Source: Nitrospiraceae bacterium (GTDB lineage: Bacteria > Nitrospirota > Nitrospiria > Nitrospirales > UBA8639). From it: a DNA stretch of 64,000 nucleotides. Shown here in pieces: positions 27,752 through 36,649 of the stretch. Position 1 is the first letter of the stretch. Every line of letters starts with the position of its first letter. The notes beneath the pieces are model-generated. The model did no database searches. It saw only the letters and a list, made by a program, of their open reading frames with translations, and was not told the DNA's origin. The stretch is taken from NCBI GenBank assembly GCA_020632595.1, contig JACKFF010000006.1, positions 62,001-126,000 on the forward strand, in the 5' to 3' direction. The translations under genes and the position numbers were made by a program.

Positions 27752-28072
27752 ATGACCATACGGGGCCTTGATCCCAGTGGAGAGCTGGGGAAACTATTTT
27801 TTCACGTCCAAGCCAAAAACCTTCAGACGCAGGAGGCCGGCCCACCAAGTGCCACCCAGCGTCCTTCGTCGGCTGACCCGGTTGATCTTTCCGTGTTGGC
27901 GCAGGAAATCCGCGACTATTCCACTCGAGTGGCGCAGGTTCCTGACCTGAGAGTGGAGAAAATCAGACGAATTACAGAGGTATTGGAGGCGGGGGCACAA
28001 TTGGCGACATCAAGCCAGGTGGCTGATGCCTTGACTCGGGAGACGATTCTTAACGAACTGGGCTCGAAATAA
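27752..28072 (+). CDS. flgM: FlgM anti-sigma-28 factor
   Basis: 106 residues. FlgM binds and blocks FliA until the hook is complete. The C-terminal FliA-binding part is recognisable: DLSVLAQEIRDYS, VPDLRVEKIRRITEVLEAG, VADALTRETI. A disordered Pro/Ser/Gln-rich N-terminus is typical. AAGGAGG precedes ATG 27752. Its own FliA-type promoter gives negative feedback. Confidence 0.92.
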   Translation: MTIRGLDPSGELGKLFFHVQAKNLQTQEAGPPSATQRPSSADPVDLSVLAQEIRDYSTRVAQVPDLRVEKIRRITEVLEAGAQLATSSQVADALTRETILNELGSK

Positions 28073-28105
28073 ACACCTGATGTGCATAAGAGAAATGGCT
28101 GACCG

Positions 28106-28603
28106 ATGATTCATCCCCAATCGGCAACGTGGGAACGGTTGCTGAAAATGTTGGCTGAGGCTCAATCGGTATTTCAGCGGTATGGTGTATTGCTGTTTCA
28201 GGAAGCGCACAGCCTTCGTGCCATGGATCGTCCTAAGTTGGTCGAGGTGAACAGTCAGAAGGAATCAGCGTTGGAGGCGATATGTCAGTTGGAGCAGCAG
28301 ATAGAGCGTGAGATTCATGGGTTGGCCGGGTCCGCCGCACACGAATCAATCTGGAGTTGGTTGAAAGCCGTCACGGACCCACGAGCACAATTGGCGCAAG
28401 CAATGTTGACGGATCTTCTTCGGTTGGCGCATTTGATCCAGGAACAAGGGAAAAAGAATGATGCCCTGATTCGCCCGATCTATCATAAGGTCCGTGAGGC
28501 AGTTCAGGTTATGTATACAGGGTTGGGTACCGTTCCGGTATATCAGGGAACCGGAATACTACATTTTCCTTCGGTTCCGAGCTCGGTCCATCTCCAGGGA
28601 TAG
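28106..28603 (+). CDS. flgN: FlgN-type export chaperone for hook-associated proteins
   Basis: 165 residues, helical, with the FlgN pattern of a long coiled region (LLKMLAEAQSVFQRYGVLLFQEAHSL, EVNSQKESALEAICQLEQQI). It should protect FlgK and FlgL before export; both genes follow. The last 25 residues are Gly/Pro/Ser-rich. Position between flgM and flgK is diagnostic. Confidence 0.85.
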   Translation: MIHPQSATWERLLKMLAEAQSVFQRYGVLLFQEAHSLRAMDRPKLVEVNSQKESALEAICQLEQQIEREIHGLAGSAAHESIWSWLKAVTDPRAQLAQAMLTDLLRLAHLIQEQGKKNDALIRPIYHKVREAVQVMYTGLGTVPVYQGTGILHFPSVPSSVHLQG

Positions 28604-28610
28604 GAGTTTT

Positions 28611-30257
28611 ATGGCGGGCATCAGTGACATCTTTAATATCGCGCGTTCTGGAATACGTGCCACCCAACAAGGGCTCGCGACCACATCCCATAACATAACC
28701 AATATTAATACCAAAGGCTATTCCAGGCAGGAAGTCGTCCTTGAGACTGCGCGGCCGGCTGAAGGGACGATTGGGAGCGGAGTCCGGGTTGCCGCTATTC
28801 GTCAGTCTGTCGATGATTTTCTGGAAAACCAGTTAACCTCCGTCAAGGAGGATCTTGGATCAATCTCCGCCAGGAATAATTACTTGGTTCAAGCCGATGG
28901 GATTTTTACCGAAACGGATAATTCCGGGCTATCGTTTAGTCTGACAGAGTTTTTTAATGCGGTTCGCGATTTGGCCACGAATCCCGAAAGTACCATTCAG
29001 CGGACGGTCCTCTTGGCTAAAGGGCAATCCCTTTCAGACCAGTTTGTGACGGTGGCTCAAGGATTAAATCAAATCCGCCTGGATGCCAACGGGGAGATTG
29101 CCAGGCATGTCGACACTATTAACGGGTTGGCCACAAAGATTGCCTCTCTGAATGATGTTATTTTTAAAACGGAATCCAGTGGACGTGAGGCGCTGGATTT
29201 ACAGGATCAACGAAGGGTTCTCATAAATGATTTGGCGGGTTTGGTCAATATTGAGCAGGTGCCGCTGAACGATGGTATCGGCATTAATGTCGGAGGCCAA
29301 CTCCTGGTAGCGGGAAATCATGCCAATGCGCTGTCGACCGAAGCGGACCCGGACAATCCTCCAATGCATGATGTGACATTTGTCCGCAGTGACGGGAGTG
29401 AGTTCTCAATCTCCCACAATATTCATGGAGGACAAATCGGCGGATTACTCGCCCAGCGTGATGGGGATATGGTGGAATTTCAGGACCAAGTGGATCGATT
29501 GGCCGCTGTTTTGATAAATGAGTTTAATCAACAGCATCAGGCCGGGTATGGTCTAGATGGCACCACGAATAATAATTTCTTCTCAGCCTTAAGCCCGCAA
29601 CCTCCTCTGGCCTATGACCGGAATACGGGAAGTGCCACGGGAAGCTCGGTCACGATTGCAGATCCGACTCTGGCGACCTTCCAGGAGTATGAGGTGCAGT
29701 TTTCCGGGGCCTCTGCCTATTCTGTGGTCAATACAGAGACCGGCGCGACCGTGACGTCTGGTGCGTATACCTCCGGATCACCCCTGAGTTTTGATGGATT
29801 AGATGTCGTGATCAACGGCACGCCGGCTGCGGGGGATGTGTTTTATGTCAATGCCCAAAAAGGCGCGGCCCAGCAATTTGCTGTGGCCCTTTCGGATACG
29901 GATAAGATTGCCGCCGCTTCTACGGCGGCAGGAATTCCCGGCAATAACACCAATGCATTAAATCTGGTGGCGATTCATACGAATCGGCATGTGGATCTTG
30001 GAAATGTGACACTTAATGATTACCACACGATTACGATTGGAGATGTCGGGAGTGCCACTCAGGAATCGACACAGGCGCTGCATAGTAAGCAGCTTGAAGT
30101 TGATCAATTGACGGCCTTGCGAGAAAGTGTCTCCGGGGTTTCATTGGATGAGGAATTGACCAATCTCCTCAGTTTTCAGCGCTCATTTGAAGCCTCGGCC
30201 CGGATGATTACGGTAGCGGATGAATTGATGCAGACGATGCTGGCGATGGGACGCTAA
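28611..30257 (+). CDS. flgK: Hook-filament junction protein FlgK (HAP1)
   Basis: 548 residues from ATG 28611 (TAGGAG before it; the frame extends to 28494 inside flgN). N-terminal GISDIFNIARSGIRATQQGL, ITNINTKGYSRQEVVLE, and the C-terminal SLDEELTNLLSFQRSFEASARM motif are standard. A domain at about 345-425 (EYEVQFSGAS, LSFDGLDVVINGTPAAGDVF) has a clear counterpart in the FlgL of this window. Surface-exported. Confidence 0.96.
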   Translation: MAGISDIFNIARSGIRATQQGLATTSHNITNINTKGYSRQEVVLETARPAEGTIGSGVRVAAIRQSVDDFLENQLTSVKEDLGSISARNNYLVQADGIFTETDNSGLSFSLTEFFNAVRDLATNPESTIQRTVLLAKGQSLSDQFVTVAQGLNQIRLDANGEIARHVDTINGLATKIASLNDVIFKTESSGREALDLQDQRRVLINDLAGLVNIEQVPLNDGIGINVGGQLLVAGNHANALSTEADPDNPPMHDVTFVRSDGSEFSISHNIHGGQIGGLLAQRDGDMVEFQDQVDRLAAVLINEFNQQHQAGYGLDGTTNNNFFSALSPQPPLAYDRNTGSATGSSVTIADPTLATFQEYEVQFSGASAYSVVNTETGATVTSGAYTSGSPLSFDGLDVVINGTPAAGDVFYVNAQKGAAQQFAVALSDTDKIAAASTAAGIPGNNTNALNLVAIHTNRHVDLGNVTLNDYHTITIGDVGSATQESTQALHSKQLEVDQLTALRESVSGVSLDEELTNLLSFQRSFEASARMITVADELMQTMLAMGR

Positions 30258-30337
30258 CCTTTTTGATGAGGCAACCATCTGAGGATAGGGCTCATTGACG
30301 ACCGGTCGAAATCTGTCGGATAAGGACGAACAATCGT

Positions 30338-31489
30338 ATGCGTGTGACTGACCGTCAACAAGTTGATGCGCTGTTAAGGGCCATTCAAGGTATTCAGCGA
30401 AATATCGGGGATCGCCAGGAGCAAATTTCTTCGGGAAAGCGGGTGAATCGCCCTTCTGATGATCCTGCGGCATCCGAACGGATCAATCAGTTTCGAAATG
30501 TTCTACGGACCACTGAACATCGTTTGAACACTGTCAATGAAGGCATGGGGCGGCTCAATTTATCCGATAGCGTTTTGGAGCAGGCGGGAAATACTGTCCA
30601 GCGGGCGAAAGAACTGGCTTTGAATATGGCGAGCGACACAAATACGTCTGTGGAGCGACGGAATGCGGCTCAGGAAGTTCAGCAACTGATCTTAGGCTTA
30701 GCCGGCATTGCCAATACTCAACTTAATGGACGATTTGTGTTCGCGGGTAGTCAAACAAAAATCGAACCGTTTGTCCCGGGTTCGGCCACGGGATCAGTCA
30801 GTACCACCAATGGGGGAGGTGCCAGTGTTGGCGTATCTGTGGCGTCCGTGCCGGCATTAGAACCGGATGCATATCAAATTCGATTTACCTCCTCGACACA
30901 ATTTGATGTGCTGAATCTGACAACGAATCAGGCCGTATCCTCAGGCAATACGTATGCATCCGGAGGGACATTCTCATTTAATGGTTTAGATGTCACCATT
31001 ACGGATGGAGGCGGCCCCCCTGTCACTGGCGACCAATTTTTTGTACGAGTCGGCTATACTTATCAAGGCGATGGTGCAGGAGTGGAGTTGGAAGTTGGTG
31101 ATGGTCGGACCGTGGCAAGTAATGTTCCTGGAGACCAAATCTTTTCGGGTCCCACGGTGGATCTGTTTCAAAATCTTCAGGATTTTCATCAGGCCTTGGT
31201 GACCAATGATGTGTCCGGCATTCAAGCGGCTATCGGTCAATTTGACCAGGCACTTTCTCAAGTAAACGACGCGAGGGCTACGATTGGTGCCAGGGTTAAT
31301 CGACTGGAAACCATCAGAGGTGGTTTAGACCTGTTGAGTGTGAATACGCAAACTCTCCGGTCAAATTTTGAGGATGCCGATATTGCTCGAGTGGCTTCTG
31401 ATTTGGCTACGCTCCAAAACACGCTTGAAGCGTCGATGAGCACCCTGGCGCGTCAATTCCAGACGAATTTATTAGACTTTATTAAATAG
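30338..31489 (+). CDS. flgL: Hook-filament junction protein FlgL (HAP3)
   Basis: 383 residues. Flagellin-like ends: IQGIQRNIGDRQEQISSGKR and RPSDDPAASERI at the N-terminus; RLETIRGGLDLLS and LEASMSTLARQFQTNLLDFI at the C-terminus. The middle (about 140-245) is the same variable domain seen in FlgK (AYQIRFTSST, FSFNGLDVTI, TGDQFFV). A small AGGCC/GGCCT hairpin just after the stop could be a weak terminator. Confidence 0.95.
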   Translation: MRVTDRQQVDALLRAIQGIQRNIGDRQEQISSGKRVNRPSDDPAASERINQFRNVLRTTEHRLNTVNEGMGRLNLSDSVLEQAGNTVQRAKELALNMASDTNTSVERRNAAQEVQQLILGLAGIANTQLNGRFVFAGSQTKIEPFVPGSATGSVSTTNGGGASVGVSVASVPALEPDAYQIRFTSSTQFDVLNLTTNQAVSSGNTYASGGTFSFNGLDVTITDGGGPPVTGDQFFVRVGYTYQGDGAGVELEVGDGRTVASNVPGDQIFSGPTVDLFQNLQDFHQALVTNDVSGIQAAIGQFDQALSQVNDARATIGARVNRLETIRGGLDLLSVNTQTLRSNFEDADIARVASDLATLQNTLEASMSTLARQFQTNLLDFIK

Positions 31490-31509
31490 GCCGTATAGGC
31501 CTCTTCTTT
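31488..31509 (+). terminator. Weak hairpin after flgL
   Basis: AGGCC-GTATA-GGCCT (31488-31502) followed by CTTCTTTAA. Short stem and broken T-run, so termination is likely partial. Confidence 0.3.
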
Positions 31510-31559
31510 AATTGGACTACAGTAGGTCACCCCCGTGATTGAATAGGGACGAAATCTTT

Positions 31560-32531
31560 ATGCGAATCCTTGTTGTTGATGATGATCCCCTCACATTGCA
31601 TATGGTGGTGTATCGATTACGGCAATGGGGACATGATGTTATTTCCTGCACCGACGGAGATTCAGCATGGAAGGTGCTGGAACGAGGATCTGTGCCGAAT
31701 GTAGCGATTGTGGATTGGATCATGCCGGGGATCAATGGTCCTGAACTGTGTCAAAAAATCCGCGGAAGGACCGATTGTCCCTATGTGTATATTGTCATGT
31801 TGACAGGGAGGAACAATCCTGAGGACCTCATTGCCGGATTGGACGCGGGAGCGGATGATTATCTCACGAAGCCTTTCCATTTAGGGGAATTGGATGCACG
31901 GTTACGAGCGGGAAAACGCATTGTCGATTTGCAAAATGAATTGATTTCGGCTCGAGAAACTCTTCGGATCCAGGCGATGCAAGATCCCTTGACGCAAATC
32001 CTGAATCATGGCGCCATTGTGGATTCCTTGTTACGGGAAATTGATCGAGCCCATCGGGAACAGCAACCCTTGAGTCTCATTCTGGCTGATTTGGATGGAT
32101 TTAAGAATGTGAATGATTCCTATGGGCATGTTGCGGGCGATCAGGTGCTGGTTGAGGTTGCCAGGCGGATGCGTTTTTGTTTGCGTTCTTATGATGCCAT
32201 TGGCCGATATGGCGGAGAGGAATTTCTCATGGTGTTGCCCAATAGTGATGCGGCCCAGGCCGTGCGGCTTGCCGAACGGATTCGGGTGGCGATTTCCCAG
32301 AAACCCTTCCGCGTTCATAATACTGATTTAACGGTGACAGTCAGTCAGGGGGTCACCACGTGGACCGATCCCTGTCCAATTCCGATTGAACAATTAATTC
32401 AATCCGCAGACGGTGTCCTCTATTTAGTTAAAAATAGCGGTCGGAACGGCGTGGAATTTGCGCAATTTCATGGGCATGCGGATGAGGCCTTTTCGCGCCT
32501 CTCGAGCTCCCCAACTTCAATGAAACCATAA
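31560..32531 (+). CDS. Receiver-GGDEF diguanylate cyclase
   Basis: 323 residues from ATG 31560. Receiver domain (1-120) with acidic DDD, a phospho-Asp in VAIVDWIMPG and KPF; then a GGDEF domain (about 150-300) with the active motif RYGGEEF and an intact inhibitory I-site RSYD five residues before it. It should make cyclic-di-GMP when phosphorylated and be product-inhibited. The following hybrid kinase starts 2 bases after its stop, so the pair probably forms one pathway. Neighbouring flagellar genes suggest motility/attachment control. Confidence 0.94.
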   Translation: MRILVVDDDPLTLHMVVYRLRQWGHDVISCTDGDSAWKVLERGSVPNVAIVDWIMPGINGPELCQKIRGRTDCPYVYIVMLTGRNNPEDLIAGLDAGADDYLTKPFHLGELDARLRAGKRIVDLQNELISARETLRIQAMQDPLTQILNHGAIVDSLLREIDRAHREQQPLSLILADLDGFKNVNDSYGHVAGDQVLVEVARRMRFCLRSYDAIGRYGGEEFLMVLPNSDAAQAVRLAERIRVAISQKPFRVHNTDLTVTVSQGVTTWTDPCPIPIEQLIQSADGVLYLVKNSGRNGVEFAQFHGHADEAFSRLSSSPTSMKP

Positions 32532-32533
32532 TT

Positions 32534-34888
32534 ATGGCCTCCATCCTTGTGATTAATGATGATCCGGTCCAACTCCATCTCCTTGCGAGTTGGCTTGAGA
32601 AGGATTACTTTGCGGTCAATCGTTTTGTCTGTTCTGAAGAGGCCTGGCGGTGGCTCCAAGAAGGTAATGTGCCGGATGTCATTGTTCTTGATCTTCATAT
32701 GCCGGGAATTAGCGGATGGCGTTTTTGCGAATTATTGCATTCGTTCTTTGGGTCGACGCAGGCCGTGCCTCCTGTCCTTGCCGTTTCGGCCACGTATACC
32801 GGAATCGATGCTCAGGACATTTTAAAAGATCTTGGGGCCTCGGCATTTCTCGCCCTTCCGACAGATTCGCAACGCTTTCGTCAACAGGTACGCCAACTGG
32901 TAGAAAGTCCTCCAAGTCCCCAGCGTCCACAAATCTGGATCGTTTCGGCTAACAATTCGGCCATTCAAGGGATTCATCGCATCTTCGTTGAACGGGGGTG
33001 GCGCGTGGTGGAATGGGAAGCGGGAAAGCAGGTTCAGGTGTCGGTGAATCTTGTGGACCCGGATATTATCCTCATTGACGATCCTCTGCCGGATACGACA
33101 AGCGAAGAGTTCGGGATGTGGTGTAAAAGCCAATTTCCTCAGGCGATGTGTATTGTCCTTGGACACGAATCTATGGCAGGAAGATCCCTTCCTGAGGGAA
33201 TGCATGTAGATGCGTATCTACCAAAAGCGTGCGATCCATTCCATATCATTTCATTGTGTGAAAAAGGACGTTGGGAGCGCGCATTCTCTCGAGTGGAGCA
33301 TTTACTGGATATCCGCACCGACGACCTACGCGAATCTGAAGCTCAATTCAGGGAGCTCTTCGAAACCCTTCCGGATATATTGGTAATTTATGATCATCGA
33401 GGAATCGTCACCCACGTCAATTCCCTTGGAGCACAACAATTAGGGTATCGCCCGACTGTCTTGATTGGGAAAGCCTTTTCGTTAATCAAACCTGAGTCAG
33501 CAGACGCCGAATCCAGTCCTACGCCTGAAAACTCTGCCCGCGGAGGTCGGAGATGGGAGGAAACGTTCCTTCGTCAAAAAAACGGCAGCAATCTTCCGGT
33601 AGAGATGCTGGAACGAATGGTTCAGTTTCAAGGCCAACGTCAAACTCTTTTCATTGCCCGAGATTTGACGGCAAGAAAGCACATGGAGGAAGAGAAATTT
33701 GCCCTTGAACATCAGTTGCGGCAGGTTCAAAAAATGGAAGCTATCGGTCGATTGGCCTCAGGGGTTGCACACGATATGAATAATACGTTAACGGCAATTA
33801 TGGCCCATGCAAGTTTGTTGAAGATACAGGATAAAGTTGGGACACCCTTGTGGACAGCGAGTGATGTTATCGAAAAAGCCGTTCGTCGGGGAAAGGAATT
33901 GACTTCCCAGCTCCTGGGGTATGCCAGGCAGGGCAAGCATCATCATGTAGAAGTGGATACCCATGAAGTGATTCAGGAAGTGATGTGCCTCCTCGGAAGG
34001 ACGATCCATAAAATGATCACATTTCGAACGGATCTGTCGGCTACAAGGCCTCATGTGGTGGGGGATCCCAATCAGCTCTATCAGATTCTCATGAACTTGG
34101 GTGTCAATGCCTGTGATGCTATGGGGGAATGTGGGGAATTGCTCGTGCAGACTTCGAATGAAACGGTAACCCCGGAATATGCCGCACGTGTCCCGGGATT
34201 GTGCGCAGGGGATTATGTGTTGATTCGGGTTACGGATACCGGGACGGGAATGTCACTAGAGACTCAACGACATATTTTTGAACCATTTTTTACCACGAAA
34301 GAGCAGGGGCGGGGAACTGGAATGGGATTGGCGATGGTGTATGGTATCGTCAAAAATCACCACGGCTATATCGGGGTGACGAGTTCACCTGGGTGTGGAA
34401 CGACCATGCGGGTCTATCTTCCGGATGTTCGGTGTGCGACTTTCAAGACCAGATCGGATCAGAAAACGGAGCCTTCTCACGGGACCGGGCATATTTTAGT
34501 GGTGGATGATGAGAAAGATGTAGGGGAAGCTGCTCAGGCCATACTGGAATACCTCGGCTATCAGGTGACGGTTGTATTGAATGGGAGGGAGGCCGTGGAC
34601 ATTTGTCAGGACTTGATGAATCCTGTGGATGTCGTGCTGTTGGATATGGTGATGCCTGTAATGTCGGGGGCGGCATGTTTTGAAGCATTGCGAAGGATTC
34701 GACCAGATCTCAAGGTTATTCTCTGTACGGGCTATGACCGGAACCATGCTGTACAAGATTTATTCAATCAAGGTGTTATTGGGTTTATTCAAAAACCATA
34801 TGATGTCGACGAATTGGCTCATGCCTGCCAGGTTGTCCTGAAAAAAGGCAATCGGGTCGAACCCTGTGGTACGGGGAAGACGTGTTAA
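32534..34888 (+). CDS. Cytoplasmic hybrid histidine kinase (REC-REC-like-PAS-HisKA-HATPase-REC)
   Basis: 784 residues without membrane helices. N-terminal receiver with Asp53 (VLDLHMPGISG), a second receiver-like region (about 133-250, IILIDDPLPDT), PAS (about 270-390), HisKA with His413 (GVAHDMNNTLTAI), HATPase (NLGVNACDAM, DTGTGM, GTGMGLAMV) and a C-terminal receiver with Asp704 (LLDMVMPVMSG). The double input receivers suggest that it integrates other relays. Likely partner is the diguanylate cyclase directly upstream. Confidence 0.92.
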   Translation: MASILVINDDPVQLHLLASWLEKDYFAVNRFVCSEEAWRWLQEGNVPDVIVLDLHMPGISGWRFCELLHSFFGSTQAVPPVLAVSATYTGIDAQDILKDLGASAFLALPTDSQRFRQQVRQLVESPPSPQRPQIWIVSANNSAIQGIHRIFVERGWRVVEWEAGKQVQVSVNLVDPDIILIDDPLPDTTSEEFGMWCKSQFPQAMCIVLGHESMAGRSLPEGMHVDAYLPKACDPFHIISLCEKGRWERAFSRVEHLLDIRTDDLRESEAQFRELFETLPDILVIYDHRGIVTHVNSLGAQQLGYRPTVLIGKAFSLIKPESADAESSPTPENSARGGRRWEETFLRQKNGSNLPVEMLERMVQFQGQRQTLFIARDLTARKHMEEEKFALEHQLRQVQKMEAIGRLASGVAHDMNNTLTAIMAHASLLKIQDKVGTPLWTASDVIEKAVRRGKELTSQLLGYARQGKHHHVEVDTHEVIQEVMCLLGRTIHKMITFRTDLSATRPHVVGDPNQLYQILMNLGVNACDAMGECGELLVQTSNETVTPEYAARVPGLCAGDYVLIRVTDTGTGMSLETQRHIFEPFFTTKEQGRGTGMGLAMVYGIVKNHHGYIGVTSSPGCGTTMRVYLPDVRCATFKTRSDQKTEPSHGTGHILVVDDEKDVGEAAQAILEYLGYQVTVVLNGREAVDICQDLMNPVDVVLLDMVMPVMSGAACFEALRRIRPDLKVILCTGYDRNHAVQDLFNQGVIGFIQKPYDVDELAHACQVVLKKGNRVEPCGTGKTC

Positions 34889-34975
34889 GCATAGAATTTT
34901 TTGAGAGGGGACCCGTGGGCGCGCTCACTTCAGCATGCAGGCGAAAACTTTGATCTATGTGGAGAATATCCCAAC

Positions 34976-35452
34976 ATGAAAATTCAGACTAGTCGGTTCG
35001 GTATGCTGGACGTGTCCGATGACACGCTTTTAACGTTCCCATTTGGCCTCGTAGGGTTTCCAGCTTTCCGACGGTATGTGGTGCTCGATCCGCCAGAGGG
35101 TGACGATTATCGGTGGTTCCAATCCGTGGATGAACCAAGCTTAGCTTTTGTGATTATGGATGTGCATCTTTTGCAGCCGGATTTTCGTACCAATCTATCC
35201 GAAGAAGGATTGGCGGAACTCGGCATGACTCCGACCGATTCCATTTCAATCATGGCCGTCGTCACGATCCCCTCCGACCAGCCCGATCAGGCCACTGCGA
35301 ATCTTCGTGCCCCTCTGGTCGTGAACGAACGAACACGACACGGGAAACAACTGATTCTCCATGAATCAATCCCTTTACGCTATCCATTATTTCAAGATTC
35401 GACTCAGTGCCAGTCTTTTTCTGAGACGGCGATAGAGGCCGCATCGGTGTAA
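34976..35452 (+). CDS. fliW: FliW flagellar assembly factor, CsrA antagonist
   Basis: 158 residues from ATG 34976. FliW binds both flagellin and CsrA; when flagellin is exported, FliW is freed and sequesters CsrA. Recognisable: FGMLDVSDDTLLTFPFGLVGFP, RRYVVLDP, RWFQSVDEPSLAFVI, NLRAPLVVNERTR, LRYPL. It sits directly before csrA, the usual pairing. Confidence 0.95.
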   Translation: MKIQTSRFGMLDVSDDTLLTFPFGLVGFPAFRRYVVLDPPEGDDYRWFQSVDEPSLAFVIMDVHLLQPDFRTNLSEEGLAELGMTPTDSISIMAVVTIPSDQPDQATANLRAPLVVNERTRHGKQLILHESIPLRYPLFQDSTQCQSFSETAIEAASV

Positions 35453-35561
35453 TAAATGTACGGATACCACCGGTAAGCAGGGCCAACCGGTTGTATTCTC
35501 TTTCGATCATCAGGATTTTCTTTCTTCACGTGATTTTTACCACAAAGCCAAGGAAGGCACC

Positions 35562-35807
35562 ATGCTCATACTCACCAGAAAAATTGATGAAGCCATTCGT
35601 GTAGGAGACGACATTCGCATTGTCCTTGTCCAAATTAAAGGAGGACAAGTGCGACTCGGGATTGAATGTCCGTCGCATGTTCGCGTACTTCGTGAAGAAT
35701 TATATGAAGCCGTCCGTCAAGAAAATCTTAATGCCGTATCCTCGGATCCGAAGCATTTGGCTCACCTACCCCGACCGAAAAGGCCGCAGGGTAAACCTTC
35801 CGAATAA
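35562..35807 (+). CDS. csrA: CsrA RNA-binding translational regulator
   Basis: 81 residues. CsrA dimers bind GGA motifs in RNA hairpin loops and usually block ribosome binding. The conserved MLILTRKIDEAIRVGDDI and VRLGIECPSHVRVLREELYE are complete; a tail of about 25 residues follows. AAGGA precedes the ATG. The flagellin leader at 62294-62408 has the layout of a target. Confidence 0.97.
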   Translation: MLILTRKIDEAIRVGDDIRIVLVQIKGGQVRLGIECPSHVRVLREELYEAVRQENLNAVSSDPKHLAHLPRPKRPQGKPSE

Positions 35808-36649
35808 ACCGGGTTAGATCAGGCCCGTGTTCCTCGTCATGCGTGGCGATTCCTCATTGGGTCACTCCAGTACATTCTGAGCTCCGCCTAAACTATACAC
35901 CCTGCCATTGGGGCAGGGACCGGAAAAACTGGTGCTTCAGGGGAGTCGGTTAAGAGGGTGAGTCATCCCAGGGAATCCCATTCCCAACCAAGACCGTGTT
36001 TGTTGGGATACCCATCTGCGGGCGCCCGATGAGCGAATCTATTCGTATCGCCTGCAGCGCATGTGCTATTGGGGCTTCGCGAAAACTTAATTTGCGGTCG
36101 TCTTTTAGGCCGGACCAATTCCTCTTAGGCGCTTGCGTATCCTCGAAGCAGAGATGCTGTCCTTCTTACTCCAGAGAAATTTTCGCGGATTGCGCGGTCA
36201 AAGGAGGGGAATACTCTCACAGTGTTGAAGATTGGGGTCAACCACCGTGAGCTCAGTACGGAGAAGGATTCTCCATAGAGCTTGATTGCAAGAGGATTGA
36301 GGATCAACGTCGCACGAGTAGGTCGTATTCGGCTTTTTTTCATAGCGCCATAAAGGCAATGCCTCAATGTGGTCCCGCCGGCTTCATCAGTCCTGCGTTC
36401 AATCAGCGTTTCTCTTGCTAGGCAAAAAATGCCGAGCTTGTTAGCAATGAATGCCTAGGAGGTAAAAGTTTTTTGAATGACCTGGAATTTCGCAGCATTG
36501 GGAGCTGGATCCCAGCTGTTGTAACGTGAGACGCATGGCATAAAACTTGAACTTCTTTACATCATATAAAGAAGTCGTGATGCACTTCAGGGTCTGTGAT
36601 GCATGTTCCGAAACCGGTGATAAGGGCAGAGGGATAATCGAAAAAAAGT
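35808..36649. other. 842-base gap between csrA and the glycan island
   Basis: No supported gene. A CCCTGCC-ATTGG-GGCAGGG hairpin at 35900-35918 could mark the end of csrA transcripts but lacks a T-run. The two open frames (+ 35996-36250 and - 36125-36367) have no recognisable content and no ribosome sites. The last 250 bases hold a set of inverted repeats listed next. Confidence 0.5.
36418..36575 (+). promoter_or_regulatory. Cluster of inverted repeats upstream of the glycan island
   Basis: CTAGGCA (36418-36424) with TGCCTAG (36452-36458); AGCTGG-ATC-CCAGCT (36503-36517); and the perfect ACTTCTTTA-CATCATA-TAAAGAAGT (36551-36575). The last lies 75 bases before the first gene and would suit an operator or a leader hairpin. 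Promoter elements are not clear. Confidence 0.4.

Noticed and set aside
36220..36260. LKIGVNHRE reading that recalls the start of glutamyl-tRNA reductase
   Set aside because: Only a few residues match, the following TAP motif is missing and a stop follows shortly; taken as chance.
35996..36367. Overlapping 84- and 80-codon frames in the csrA downstream gap
   Set aside because: Both are on opposite strands, lack ribosome sites and have no family features.
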